Assembly: GCF_017313785.1 (NCBI RefSeq)
Contig: NZ_JAFLNL010000013.1
Span: 1 to 64,000 of the forward strand
Source of the DNA: Flagellimonas aurea
GTDB lineage: Bacteria > Bacteroidota > Bacteroidia > Flavobacteriales > Flavobacteriaceae
Direction of reading: 5' to 3'
DNA: 64,000 nucleotides
The notes under the pieces were generated by a model. It was not told the origin of the DNA and did not search any database. It saw only the letters and a list, made by a program, of their open reading frames with translations. Below are positions 8,898 to 16,439 of this stretch, in pieces (the first letter of the stretch is position 1; every line of letters begins with the position of its first letter). Both the position numbers and the translations under genes were made by a program.

Positions 8898-10051
8898 AAA
8901 AACTACTAATGACCCTAATTATCTTAGGGTTGGGATCTTCGGCTTTGGCCCAGACCTACAACACCTTTGAACCCAGTAAGACGCAGTTCATGCTGCGTGG
9001 TTACGGACACACCGGATTTGAATATTTGGATACCGGTGGTGAACAAGAATCCACCTTTCTAGGGGCCACATTCGCCCCTATATTCCTCTACAAGCATTCC
9101 GACAAGCTCATGTTCGAGGCCGAACTGGAGTTTGAGCTCGAAGGAAATGAATTGAAAACGGGACTGGAATATGCCGATGTGATGTATGTGCTCAACAAGC
9201 ACATGACCGTAAGGGCCGGTAAATTCCTGCTTCCCTTTGGAACCTTTATGGAGCGTTTGCACCCTGCATGGATCAACCGACTTCCAAGCAGACCCCTTGG
9301 ATTTGGTCACGACGGAATTGCACCGGCCTCCGATATCGGCGTCGAACTCAGGGGGGCATTCGATCTGGGCGGTCCCAAACTGAACTATGCGGTTTATGTG
9401 ACCAACGGTCCGCGCATCAAAGATGGAAGTGAGGAGCCTGAAGAAGCGGGTATGCTGGATTTCGGTTATTATGAAGATGTGAACCTGGCCAAGGCCTTGG
9501 GTGGCAGGATCGGCCTACTCCCGCTCTCGGATTCATCCATGGAATGGGGGATTTCCGCCTATACCACCAACAGTACCGGTGCAGAGGACTCCGATTACAA
9601 GGATGTGGGTGCCTTTCTTTGGGCGCTGGATCTTTCCTATGTAAAATCGATCACCCCCTTACAAGGGGTTGTGGACATCAAGGCCCAGTACAACAGTTCC
9701 AATGTGGATACCGCCACCTACTATGAAATCGAAGATGGGATTTCCGAACCTTACTCCTTTGACAACCAAAGCAGCTCCTTTTATACACAATTGAGCTATC
9801 GCCCCATCATGTCGGGAAGCGACTTTATGAAACAACTTGAATTTGTGGGTCGATATTCCGATTTCAACGCACCTGAAGGAGCGGAGTGGGAAGAGAAGTC
9901 AACGCAGTACGCTTTTGGTTTGAACTATTGGCTGAGTTGGCGTTCCGTGGTCAAATTCAGCTATCAAACCACCAAGATGGAAGGTGGTCATGACAGTGAT
10001 GGCACGACCCGTACCAATGGATTGTTTGTGCATTGGGCCATTGGATTTTAA
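8894..10051 (+). CDS. Outer-membrane porin-like beta-barrel protein
   Basis: I place the start at 8894, inside the stop of the cytochrome gene, because it gives a clean signal peptide (MKKLLMTLIILGLGSSALAQ); an upstream in-frame ATG at 8858 lies within the cytochrome gene. The 385-residue mature part alternates polar and hydrophobic residues, is rich in aromatic and glycine turns, and ends in an aromatic residue (HWAIGF), typical of barrel assembly signals. It contains porin-like runs such as VRAGKFLLPFGTF. The family is phosphate-selective-porin-like; the substrate is unknown. Sitting between two cytochrome genes, it may form an outer-membrane redox or metal conduit. Confidence 0.75.
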   Translation: MKKLLMTLIILGLGSSALAQTYNTFEPSKTQFMLRGYGHTGFEYLDTGGEQESTFLGATFAPIFLYKHSDKLMFEAELEFELEGNELKTGLEYADVMYVLNKHMTVRAGKFLLPFGTFMERLHPAWINRLPSRPLGFGHDGIAPASDIGVELRGAFDLGGPKLNYAVYVTNGPRIKDGSEEPEEAGMLDFGYYEDVNLAKALGGRIGLLPLSDSSMEWGISAYTTNSTGAEDSDYKDVGAFLWALDLSYVKSITPLQGVVDIKAQYNSSNVDTATYYEIEDGISEPYSFDNQSSSFYTQLSYRPIMSGSDFMKQLEFVGRYSDFNAPEGAEWEEKSTQYAFGLNYWLSWRSVVKFSYQTTKMEGGHDSDGTTRTNGLFVHWAIGF

Positions 10052-10071
10052 AATCAAAAAAAGAAAGTGAA

Positions 10072-10389
10072 ATGAAAACAACAACGAATTTTAAAGCAGC
10101 AATAATCCTGTCCGTCATGGCATCGATCATGGTCGCCTGCTCCTCCAATAAAAAACCCATTGCGACGGATACCGCGACCGAGGTGGCGGGGAGTGAAGTG
10201 GATTTCAAAATTGAAAAATCCGGGGCGCAGCTCTGGGGCGAGGTGTGCAACCGATGTCATATTGCCCCTTCACCCGCGGATTACAACGATACCGATTGGG
10301 AAACCATAAGCCTGCACATGCGGGTTAGGGCCAATCTGACGGAAGAGGAGATCACCAAAATCGAATCCTTTCTGAAATCAGCCAATTGA
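10072..10389 (+). CDS. Cytochrome c-type lipoprotein
   Basis: A 105-residue lipoprotein with one haem c site. The start at 10072 gives a signal sequence with lipobox SIMVAC and acylated Cys23. The haem motif CNRCH is at 59-63 and a possible distal ligand is M83. An ATG 39 bp upstream is still inside the porin gene and lacks signal features, so it was rejected. The lipid anchor makes a membrane-bound electron or metal relay beside the porin plausible. It is the second cytochrome in a three-gene set that continues into the Met-rich proteins. Confidence 0.82.
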   Translation: MKTTTNFKAAIILSVMASIMVACSSNKKPIATDTATEVAGSEVDFKIEKSGAQLWGEVCNRCHIAPSPADYNDTDWETISLHMRVRANLTEEEITKIESFLKSAN

Positions 10390-10413
10390 CGATTAATCCT
10401 TAATTCATATACA

Positions 10414-10926
10414 ATGAGAAATTTAGTAATTATTTTTTCTGTGATAGGGCTTTTGTCCTTGAACGGTTGCAAACAATCAACCGATGTACAAACCTTGCTT
10501 CAAAACGAGGAAACCAGAAGCGAGATCCTTAAAGATCTGGTACAAAACCATGATTATATGATGGAATTCATGGAACAGATGCAAGGGAGCGACCATGCCA
10601 TGCAAATGATGCAGGGAAACAAAAAAATGATGGGCACCATGATGAAGGGACAAGGCATGCAAATGATGATGGGCGACAGCACCATAATGAACCAAATGAT
10701 GGGCAACAGACAAATGATGCATTCCATGATGAACGGAATGATAAAGGATGGCGAGATGATGGGCGAAATGATGCAAATGATGCAAGACAAAGGGATGATG
10801 AGCAATGATTGTATGGAGTCGTGCATGAATATGATGAAGGAAAAGGGAATGGATATGGAAGGAATGGGAATGATGGATGATGGTACAATGAAATCAAAAG
10901 GAGATGACCATTCTGAGCACCATTAA
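10414..10926 (+). CDS. Met-rich lipoprotein, probable copper binder
   Basis: A 170-residue predicted lipoprotein (lipobox SLNGC, acylated Cys19). From about residue 45 onward it is dominated by paired methionines (MMQ, MMG, MMK, MQMMM) with Asp, Glu and Gln between, then a C-terminal CMESCMNMM and a His-rich end (DDHSEHH). Repeated Met pairs are a known Cu(I) binding feature, as in PcoE/CopG-like and CopA Met-rich segments. Residues 26-60 (VQTLLQN ... LVQNHD ... DHAMQMM) match the lipoprotein at 11991-12437, so the Met-rich tail was added to a shared core. Long antisense frames here are composition shadows. Confidence 0.8.
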   Translation: MRNLVIIFSVIGLLSLNGCKQSTDVQTLLQNEETRSEILKDLVQNHDYMMEFMEQMQGSDHAMQMMQGNKKMMGTMMKGQGMQMMMGDSTIMNQMMGNRQMMHSMMNGMIKDGEMMGEMMQMMQDKGMMSNDCMESCMNMMKEKGMDMEGMGMMDDGTMKSKGDDHSEHH

Positions 10927-10956
10927 CACATAATAGGTAACGAAAAAATAAAAATC

Positions 10957-11220
10957 ATGAAAGGACATTGGATTTGGATGGTCATCGGTTGTGGTCTCCC
11001 GCTATTGTTGATTTTTTTTGCGCCTGCATTTGGCATTACAGGGTACAATGGGCTTTTTTCCTTTATCATCGTGATGTTTTTGATACACCTTTTCATACCT
11101 CACGGTGGTCACGGGCATGGTGATCATGGAAAATCTGATAACAGTAAATACCATGATCATGACAAAGAGCAAGATTCCACTGAGACCCAAGAAGATCACC
11201 GGGGGCATCGGCACCATTAA
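10957..11220 (+). CDS. Small membrane protein with His-rich tail
   Basis: An 87-residue protein with two hydrophobic helices (about residues 5-22 and 30-46) and a hydrophilic tail holding many histidines: HGGHGHGDHG, then KYHDHDKE and a terminal HRGHRHH. A tail like this can bind Cu, Zn or Ni. It is 30 bp after the Met-rich lipoprotein and 14 bp before the HMA protein, so it is likely cotranscribed. It resembles small membrane proteins (DUF2933-like) found in copper islands, but I cannot assign a family firmly. Confidence 0.65.
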   Translation: MKGHWIWMVIGCGLPLLLIFFAPAFGITGYNGLFSFIIVMFLIHLFIPHGGHGHGDHGKSDNSKYHDHDKEQDSTETQEDHRGHRHH

Positions 11221-11234
11221 AATATACTTTCGAA

Positions 11235-11450
11235 ATGAAGTACAGATATCAAATTAACGGAATAAGCTGCGGTGGCTGTATCACAAGAATCAAGAAGACC
11301 TTGGAAGAACATCCTGAAGTAGAGCAAGTAGAAGTTTTTTTACAGCCTATGGGCGCAACCATTGTAACAATGAACAAGAAGCTTACGGTAGAAGAACTGC
11401 AAGGGCAACTCAACAAACTTGAGGGCTATACCATAGCAGAGATTAGTTAA
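11235..11450 (+). CDS. Heavy-metal-associated (HMA) protein, CopZ-like
   Basis: A 71-residue soluble HMA domain with the expected ferredoxin-like pattern: beta strand 1, then GISCGGCITRIKK with the CxxC metal pair at residues 11-14, and the GYTIAEI edge strand at the end. The full domain length with nothing else attached is that of a cytosolic copper chaperone. It probably delivers Cu(I) to an exporter such as the P-type ATPase encoded at 42875-45022 or to the regulator at 7833-8414. The metal-binding loop has Ile-Ser-Cys instead of the classical Met-Thr-Cys. Confidence 0.88.
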   Translation: MKYRYQINGISCGGCITRIKKTLEEHPEVEQVEVFLQPMGATIVTMNKKLTVEELQGQLNKLEGYTIAEIS

Positions 11451-11477
11451 AATCATAAAAACCTTCAAATTAAAAAT

Positions 11478-11696
11478 ATGTTTTACAAAGATGGATTTTT
11501 TTGGGGCATGCACCTGATCTGGTGGGCCATTTGGATTGTGGCATTGGGCTGGATTTTCTTTGCCCCAACCAGTTCCTCCTATGAAGAGATTGAGGGAGAT
11601 GACCCACTAATGTTGCTCAAAATCCGCTTCGCGAAGGGCGAGATTTCCAAAGAAGAATACGAGCAATCTAAGAAACTTTTACAATCGGACAAATAG
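11478..11696 (+). CDS. SHOCT-domain membrane peptide, copy 1
   Basis: A 72-residue protein: one hydrophobic helix rich in Trp (GMHLIWWAIWIVALGWIFF, residues 10-28), a short linker, and a C-terminal SHOCT module (DPLMLLKIRFAKGEISKEEY) at about 41-68. SHOCT modules are short oligomerisation motifs in many small membrane proteins; the role here is unknown. The next gene encodes a close paralogue, so this is a tandem duplication. Confidence 0.82.
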   Translation: MFYKDGFFWGMHLIWWAIWIVALGWIFFAPTSSSYEEIEGDDPLMLLKIRFAKGEISKEEYEQSKKLLQSDK

Positions 11697-11735
11697 TCCG
11701 AAAACAAGTAATGTATAACCTTTAAAACTAAAACT

Positions 11736-11951
11736 ATGCATTTTTTCGACGGACATTGGGGCGGCATGCACGTCATCTGGTGGGTCATATGGTTGATCCT
11801 CTTGATATGGATATTCTTGGTGCCATATGACATCCCTTACAGAAAATCAAAGAAGGAAGACCCACTTTCAGTTCTAAAAAAGCGCTTCGCCAATGGCGAA
11901 ATCTCTAAGGAGGAATATGAAGAATCAAAAAAGATCTTGAAATCAAATTAA
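11736..11951 (+). CDS. SHOCT-domain membrane peptide, copy 2
   Basis: Paralogue of the preceding gene, 71 residues. It shares the GMHxIWWxIW transmembrane helix and the SHOCT module (DPLSVLKKRFANGEISKEEY) while the linker has diverged (PYRKSKKE). The two genes are 39 bp apart. Conservation is strongest in the helix start and the SHOCT core, which suggests selection on oligomerisation rather than the linker. Confidence 0.82.
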   Translation: MHFFDGHWGGMHVIWWVIWLILLIWIFLVPYDIPYRKSKKEDPLSVLKKRFANGEISKEEYEESKKILKSN

Positions 11952-11990
11952 GGAATGTAGGGCAAATATTAATTACTAAAAAAAGTCAAA

Positions 11991-12437
11991 ATGAAGATAA
12001 AAGTTTATAAGACAGGCATAATGGTATTGGCTACTTTACTCATTTCGGCCTGCTCACAAAAACAGGGTAGTTCTGTAAAGGATATGCTCGAGGACCACTC
12101 TCAGCAAGAAGAGGTATTGTCCGCACTTGTCGAAAATCACGATCTGGGCAAAAAATACATTGCCAACATGATGGATAACGACCATGCCATGGGAATGATG
12201 GTGGACGAACTCGTAAAAGCAGCAGCAAAGGATACCATACTAGCGAACAAATTGAGCGATATGATTACTAGATATCCTGACCTTATGCTACTGACCACCC
12301 ACCATTTTATGCCGGTCATTGCTTCGGACAGCCTTTTGACCGATTCTTTTTGTGATCACACGTTAGAACACGAGGATCTCGCCAAGGCCATGCACAATAA
12401 AATGGAATACAAAAAGAGCCTTGAGCGCAACCATTGA
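11991..12437 (+). CDS. Predicted lipoprotein related to the Met-rich protein
   Basis: A 148-residue predicted lipoprotein (lipobox LLISAC, acylated Cys21). Residues 28-66 (SVKDMLEDHS ... LVENHDLGKKYIANMMDNDHAMGMM) align with residues 24-62 of the Met-rich lipoprotein encoded 1.6 kb upstream, but the long Met-rich extension is absent; instead the chain continues into a helical region with a few His and Met (TTHHFMPVI, CDHTLEHEDL). Probably a periplasmic metal-linked protein. No characterised family recognised. Confidence 0.7.
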   Translation: MKIKVYKTGIMVLATLLISACSQKQGSSVKDMLEDHSQQEEVLSALVENHDLGKKYIANMMDNDHAMGMMVDELVKAAAKDTILANKLSDMITRYPDLMLLTTHHFMPVIASDSLLTDSFCDHTLEHEDLAKAMHNKMEYKKSLERNH

Positions 12438-12511
12438 CTCCAACTTTGGTTTTTGCACATGAACAAACTCATAAATGAATAATAACAACAATAAACATTA
12501 AAACAAGAATC

Positions 12512-12787
12512 ATGAATCGTATCAATGTAAAAAAATTCGGTTTTGCCATGGGGCTGACCGCTGCAATCCTCTACGCCGGCTGCATGATTGTTTTGGCGAC
12601 AGCAGGACAAGAAGGAAGCATAACCTTTTTCAACAGCCTGCTGCACGGCTTGGACACTACCAGTATAATACGGGTAGACGTGCCAATTTGGGAGGCACTT
12701 ATTGGCATTGTCCAGACATTTATCATTGCTTGGCTCACAGGTGCCCTGATTGCAGCATTTTACAACACACAGATTAAGAGTAGATAA
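12512..12787 (+). CDS. DUF5676 family small membrane protein
   Basis: A 91-residue protein with two membrane segments (about 10-33 and 61-84) and the family's typical start (NRINVKKFGFAMGLTAAILY). DUF5676 proteins are often found in metal-resistance clusters; no activity is known to me. It closes the copper section: 146 bp without a gene follow, and then the stress array begins. Confidence 0.75.
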   Translation: MNRINVKKFGFAMGLTAAILYAGCMIVLATAGQEGSITFFNSLLHGLDTTSIIRVDVPIWEALIGIVQTFIIAWLTGALIAAFYNTQIKSR

Positions 12788-12933
12788 TCTGAACAAAAGA
12801 TCGGAGAGACTTTTTAGGAACCGGTGTCGCATCGACCACAGGCAATTTGTTGGCGGAAAGTGCCAAAGAACTGAGCAATTGACAATAGAATCCCGGAATT
12901 GAACCTAGAGTACAACCATATAAAGTAGAATAA

Positions 12934-13728
12934 GTGAATAGTACTGCAAGAAATATCAAAACAATTTTCACCCAAACGGCAATATGGGGGGGCATTTTCT
13001 ATTTCCTTGTCCATCCTTTTACCATGGTGCTCTATTGGTTTGAATTTAGCAATACACCATTTTCATTTTCCCTGTTTTGGGACGTCTTAAAGTCGCAGTT
13101 TTTAGAATCTTTCACTTTTGATATGAGAGGGATGAGCGTCTCGCTTACAATCCTTGGCATTTTCCTAGGGATAGTTTCCGGTCTATTTTTCATAACCCTC
13201 AGGCGAAAGAACAAGCTTATAGGCACACAACAGCAGTTGTTACTGCGTGATTTAGAAGAATTGATAGAGGCGGGTGAGAATGAACGGGTAGAATTCAAGT
13301 CATCTATTCGTTACGATTATTTTAGGAAAACCACGAACCGCGAACTGGAACTAGTCATTGCCAAGACCATCACTGGTTTTATGAATGCAAAAGGTGGAAA
13401 ATTGATCATTGGCGTTGACGATGATGGCAACATTGTGGGCCTTGAAAAAGATTTCAAGACCCTAAAGCACAAGAACAAAGATGGATATGAGCGTGAAATT
13501 TTCAGGATAATTTCAACACAGTTAGGTCACGAGGCTTGTTTTAGCAATCACATTTCATTTTACAAATTAAATGGTGAAGATGTGTGCGTAATAGCTGTCG
13601 AACCTTCTAAAAAACCAATCTATGTCAGCGATACCGAAAATACAACCTTTTATGTCAGAACGGGGAATGCCACCTACCCCTTGACGGTCAAGGAAGCGGT
13701 TGATTATTTAGAAACCAGAAAATTATAA
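12934..13728 (+). CDS. Membrane-anchored AlbA_2 (Schlafen-like) putative ATP-binding protein
   Basis: The frame starts with GTG at 12934. Residues 10-85 contain two hydrophobic helices (GGIFYFLVHPFTMVLYWF and MSVSLTILGIFLGIVSGLFFI). After a charged linker comes an AlbA_2 domain (about 113-210) with the signature ERVEFKSS and GKLIIGVDDDGNIVGLE. AlbA_2 domains occur in Schlafen-like nucleic-acid-binding or putative ATPase proteins, usually soluble and fused to DNA-binding modules; membrane anchoring is less common. It lies 4 bp before the lycopene-cyclase-domain gene. Function unknown; a membrane-linked stress or defence regulator is possible. Confidence 0.72.
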   Translation: MNSTARNIKTIFTQTAIWGGIFYFLVHPFTMVLYWFEFSNTPFSFSLFWDVLKSQFLESFTFDMRGMSVSLTILGIFLGIVSGLFFITLRRKNKLIGTQQQLLLRDLEELIEAGENERVEFKSSIRYDYFRKTTNRELELVIAKTITGFMNAKGGKLIIGVDDDGNIVGLEKDFKTLKHKNKDGYEREIFRIISTQLGHEACFSNHISFYKLNGEDVCVIAVEPSKKPIYVSDTENTTFYVRTGNATYPLTVKEAVDYLETRKL

Positions 13729-13732
13729 TCTT

Positions 13733-14446
13733 ATGCAATACGTTTGGTTTATATGGTCCCTTATCATACTGGCCCTTTGGGGCGTGGTCTATCTTTTGAA
13801 GAAGGATTCCCGTAAAGAAATGTTGAGGATGAGTTGGATAACCATGCCCTTTGGGCTAACCGAGCCGCTGTTCGTTCCCGAATATTGGCACCCGCCATCG
13901 CTCTTCGATTTGGCGATAAAGACCGGGTTCGATATTGAAAGCATCATTTTCTCTTTTGCCATCGGGGGTATTGGCACCGTACTTTACAATCTTATTTTCA
14001 AGCGAAGGTATGTTAAAATACCGCATACCGAGCGTAACCATTATAGACATAGGTTGCATCTATATATCCTTTTCGTACCGGCGGTCGTGTTTTTGATATT
14101 GGCCCTTTTCACTCCCATGAACCATATTTACTGTGGAATATTGGCCATGTTCTTGGGTGGAATGGCCACGTTATACTGCCGCCCAGACCTTAAGACCAAA
14201 ATCTGGATAAGTGGATTTCTGTTCACGGCATTGTACTTTGTTTATTTTGGAAGTATTCTCCCGTTTTACCCCGACTACGTAACATTGTTTTGGAATCTGG
14301 AAAACCTGAGTGATATTCTAGTGGCCGGCATACCAATCGAAGAGCTTTTGTTCGCTTTCACTTTTGGCATGTATTGGTCAGGCCTCTATGAGCATTTGTA
14401 TTGGAGAAAATTAATCAACCCAATTGTTTTGAATCAAAATTTTTAA
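13733..14446 (+). CDS. Lycopene-cyclase-domain membrane protein
   Basis: A 237-residue multi-spanning protein with two copies of the CrtYc/CrtYd-like hydrophobic repeat. The first carries FGLTEPLFVPEYWHP (about 42-56) and the second AGIPIEELLFAFTFGMYW (about 202-219), including the PIEE motif of heterodimeric lycopene cyclases. About six to seven membrane helices are visible. No carotenoid or retinal gene lies nearby, so this may be an orphan cyclase or a non-enzymatic relative. It starts 4 bp after the AlbA_2 gene. Confidence 0.78.
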   Translation: MQYVWFIWSLIILALWGVVYLLKKDSRKEMLRMSWITMPFGLTEPLFVPEYWHPPSLFDLAIKTGFDIESIIFSFAIGGIGTVLYNLIFKRRYVKIPHTERNHYRHRLHLYILFVPAVVFLILALFTPMNHIYCGILAMFLGGMATLYCRPDLKTKIWISGFLFTALYFVYFGSILPFYPDYVTLFWNLENLSDILVAGIPIEELLFAFTFGMYWSGLYEHLYWRKLINPIVLNQNF

Positions 14447-14474
14447 GTTAAGTCTATAAATAAAAACGAAGAAG

Positions 14475-14933
14475 ATGAAAGTATTACTCGCAATTGACGG
14501 CTCTGAATTCAGCAAAGATGCCATCGATGAACTAGCGGCAATGTCGCTGCCAAAATTAGTTAAAATACATGTTCTAAATGTTTATGAAAATCCAATGTTA
14601 ACTGTACCAGGGGCTTTCCCCTTAAGTGGTATCGGCCATTATAAAGAAGAAGCCATGTCAAATGCGAAAAAATCGGCTGAAACCATCGTTAACAATGCTG
14701 CAAAGTCGTTAAAACAAAAGAACGGCAAGTTGTCGATAACGACCAATATTGTAGAAGGGTTTCCCAAAAATGCAATCTTGGAAAAGGCAACTGATTTGGA
14801 GGTGGATCTTATCGTATTGGGATCACAAGGCCATGGCGCATTCTCGCGCTTTTTGCTTGGTTCGGTCGCCCAATCCATTGCCATGCACGCGCATTGTTCT
14901 GTTTTGATTGTCAGAAAAAAACATCAAAAATAA
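14475..14933 (+). CDS. Universal stress protein, single domain
   Basis: A 152-residue UspA-type protein. The N-terminal strand and loop (VLLAIDGSEFSKDA) and the C-terminal nucleotide-binding motif GSQGHGAFSRFLLGSVA are both intact, which predicts ATP binding and dimer formation. Usp proteins are induced under starvation, hypoxia and energy stress. It opens the respiratory part of the array. A second, two-domain Usp is encoded at 34860-35690. Confidence 0.92.
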   Translation: MKVLLAIDGSEFSKDAIDELAAMSLPKLVKIHVLNVYENPMLTVPGAFPLSGIGHYKEEAMSNAKKSAETIVNNAAKSLKQKNGKLSITTNIVEGFPKNAILEKATDLEVDLIVLGSQGHGAFSRFLLGSVAQSIAMHAHCSVLIVRKKHQK

Positions 14934-14995
14934 AATATAGCCACTTACAATGTGACAGGATAAATTTTGTCCGTAGAAAAATAAAAGAGCAGATC

Positions 14996-16417
14996 ATGGG
15001 AAATCAGAATACCTGCATATCAAAGAACAATACCGATGCCAACTGTGAAGTGATGGAGTCTGTTTGTTTGCCCAAAACATTTTTGCCGCGTATAGTGGTT
15101 GTGGGTGGTGGCTTTGCAGGGCTGGCCCTGGTAGAAGGCCTTAAAAACAAGGAGGTACAGGTCGTGCTGATAGACCGTAACAACTTCCATCAATTTCAGC
15201 CCTTGTTCTATCAAGTGGCCACCAGCGGTCTTGAACCGGACAGTATCGTATTTCCCTTCAGAAAACAGTTCAAGGGCTATGGTAATGTGAGCTTTAGGTT
15301 TGCCGAAGTGACGCAAATCGAACCCGCTTCCAACACAGTTGTAACAGACAAAGGCAAGCTCACCTACGATTATCTGGTCTTGGCCACCGGAACCAAGACC
15401 AATTTCTTCGGCATGAAAGAGGTGGAACAAAACAGTCTTGGTATGAAAGACATCAAGGACTCGCTAAACATACGTCATATGATGTTGCAAAACTTGGAGC
15501 AGGCAGCCATAACCTGTGATGATGAAGAACGCGATGCGCTGACCAATTTTGTGATTGTGGGCGGTGGCCCGGCCGGTGTCGAAATGGCAGGTGCCTTGGC
15601 GGAATTCTGTAAGTACATCCTTCCAAAAGACTATCCCGAGTATCCGAATAGCATAATGAACATCTACCTGATCGAAGCATCGGACGAACTATTAGCCTCA
15701 ATGTCCAACAAAGCCTCGACAAAAACACTTCGGTATCTAAAAAATCTAAATGTGCAAGTGTTGTTGAACGAGGCCGTGAGCGGTTACGACGGTAATGTGG
15801 TATCTACCAAAAGTGGAAGGAAAATCATGGCGAAAAACCTGATTTGGACGGCAGGTGTAACAGGCCAGGTTCCAGCGGGCATCAATCAAAAACATATAAT
15901 TAATGGGAACCGTCTAAAAACGGATACCCATCTAAAAGTGGAAGGCATGGATAATGTTTTTGCCATTGGGGACATTGCCGGGGTAATCACCGACGAGACC
16001 CCTAAGGGCCATCCACAGGTAGCCCAAACCGCCATTCAACAGGGCGGTCATTTGGCCAAAGTGCTATTGAACACCGTTCAATCAATGCCTTCCAAACCAT
16101 TTAGGTATAAAGATAAAGGTTCATTGGCCACAGTTGGTAAAAGAAAAGCGGTCGCTGATTTAGGAAAGCTCCACTTCGGCGGGTATGCTGCCTGGCTTTT
16201 ATGGTCCGTGGTTCACTTGCTTTCCATCAGCGGGTTTCGAAACAAATTTTTGGTGGGCTTCAATTGGGCCATCAGTTATTTTACCTACGAAAAAAGCAAC
16301 CGGGTAATCATAAGAAGTTTCAAACGTGATGCTTATATGAAAGCCTCCTTAAAATATAGTTCCAATAATGAATGGGAAAAGGATGTAAATCCCAAAAAAT
16401 CCAGCATTGATGCCTAG
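14996..16417 (+). CDS. ndh: Type II NADH:quinone oxidoreductase-like flavoprotein
   Basis: Non-proton-pumping NADH dehydrogenase that would pass electrons from NADH to the quinone pool on the inner membrane face. I place the start at 14996; an upstream in-frame ATG at 14894 lies inside the Usp gene. The 473 residues carry an FAD site (VVVGGGFAGLALVEGL, about 34-49), an NAD site (FVIVGGGPAGVEMAGAL, 185-201), and the GDIAG motif near 325. The C-terminal hydrophobic stretch (AAWLLWSVVHLLSISG) is the membrane-binding end typical of NDH-2. An unusual hydrophilic start with two Cys (residues 7 and 17) precedes the FAD fold. It lets NADH be reoxidised without proton translocation. Confidence 0.9.
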   Translation: MGNQNTCISKNNTDANCEVMESVCLPKTFLPRIVVVGGGFAGLALVEGLKNKEVQVVLIDRNNFHQFQPLFYQVATSGLEPDSIVFPFRKQFKGYGNVSFRFAEVTQIEPASNTVVTDKGKLTYDYLVLATGTKTNFFGMKEVEQNSLGMKDIKDSLNIRHMMLQNLEQAAITCDDEERDALTNFVIVGGGPAGVEMAGALAEFCKYILPKDYPEYPNSIMNIYLIEASDELLASMSNKASTKTLRYLKNLNVQVLLNEAVSGYDGNVVSTKSGRKIMAKNLIWTAGVTGQVPAGINQKHIINGNRLKTDTHLKVEGMDNVFAIGDIAGVITDETPKGHPQVAQTAIQQGGHLAKVLLNTVQSMPSKPFRYKDKGSLATVGKRKAVADLGKLHFGGYAAWLLWSVVHLLSISGFRNKFLVGFNWAISYFTYEKSNRVIIRSFKRDAYMKASLKYSSNNEWEKDVNPKKSSIDA

Positions 16418-16439
16418 CCATTATTCAAATAACAGTATT

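Noticed and set aside
10477..10897. Long minus-strand open frames opposite the Met-rich lipoprotein gene
   Set aside because: They arise because ATG-rich codons read as CAT/Ser-rich on the other strand; no start context, and the sense frame has a signal peptide and a related gene nearby.
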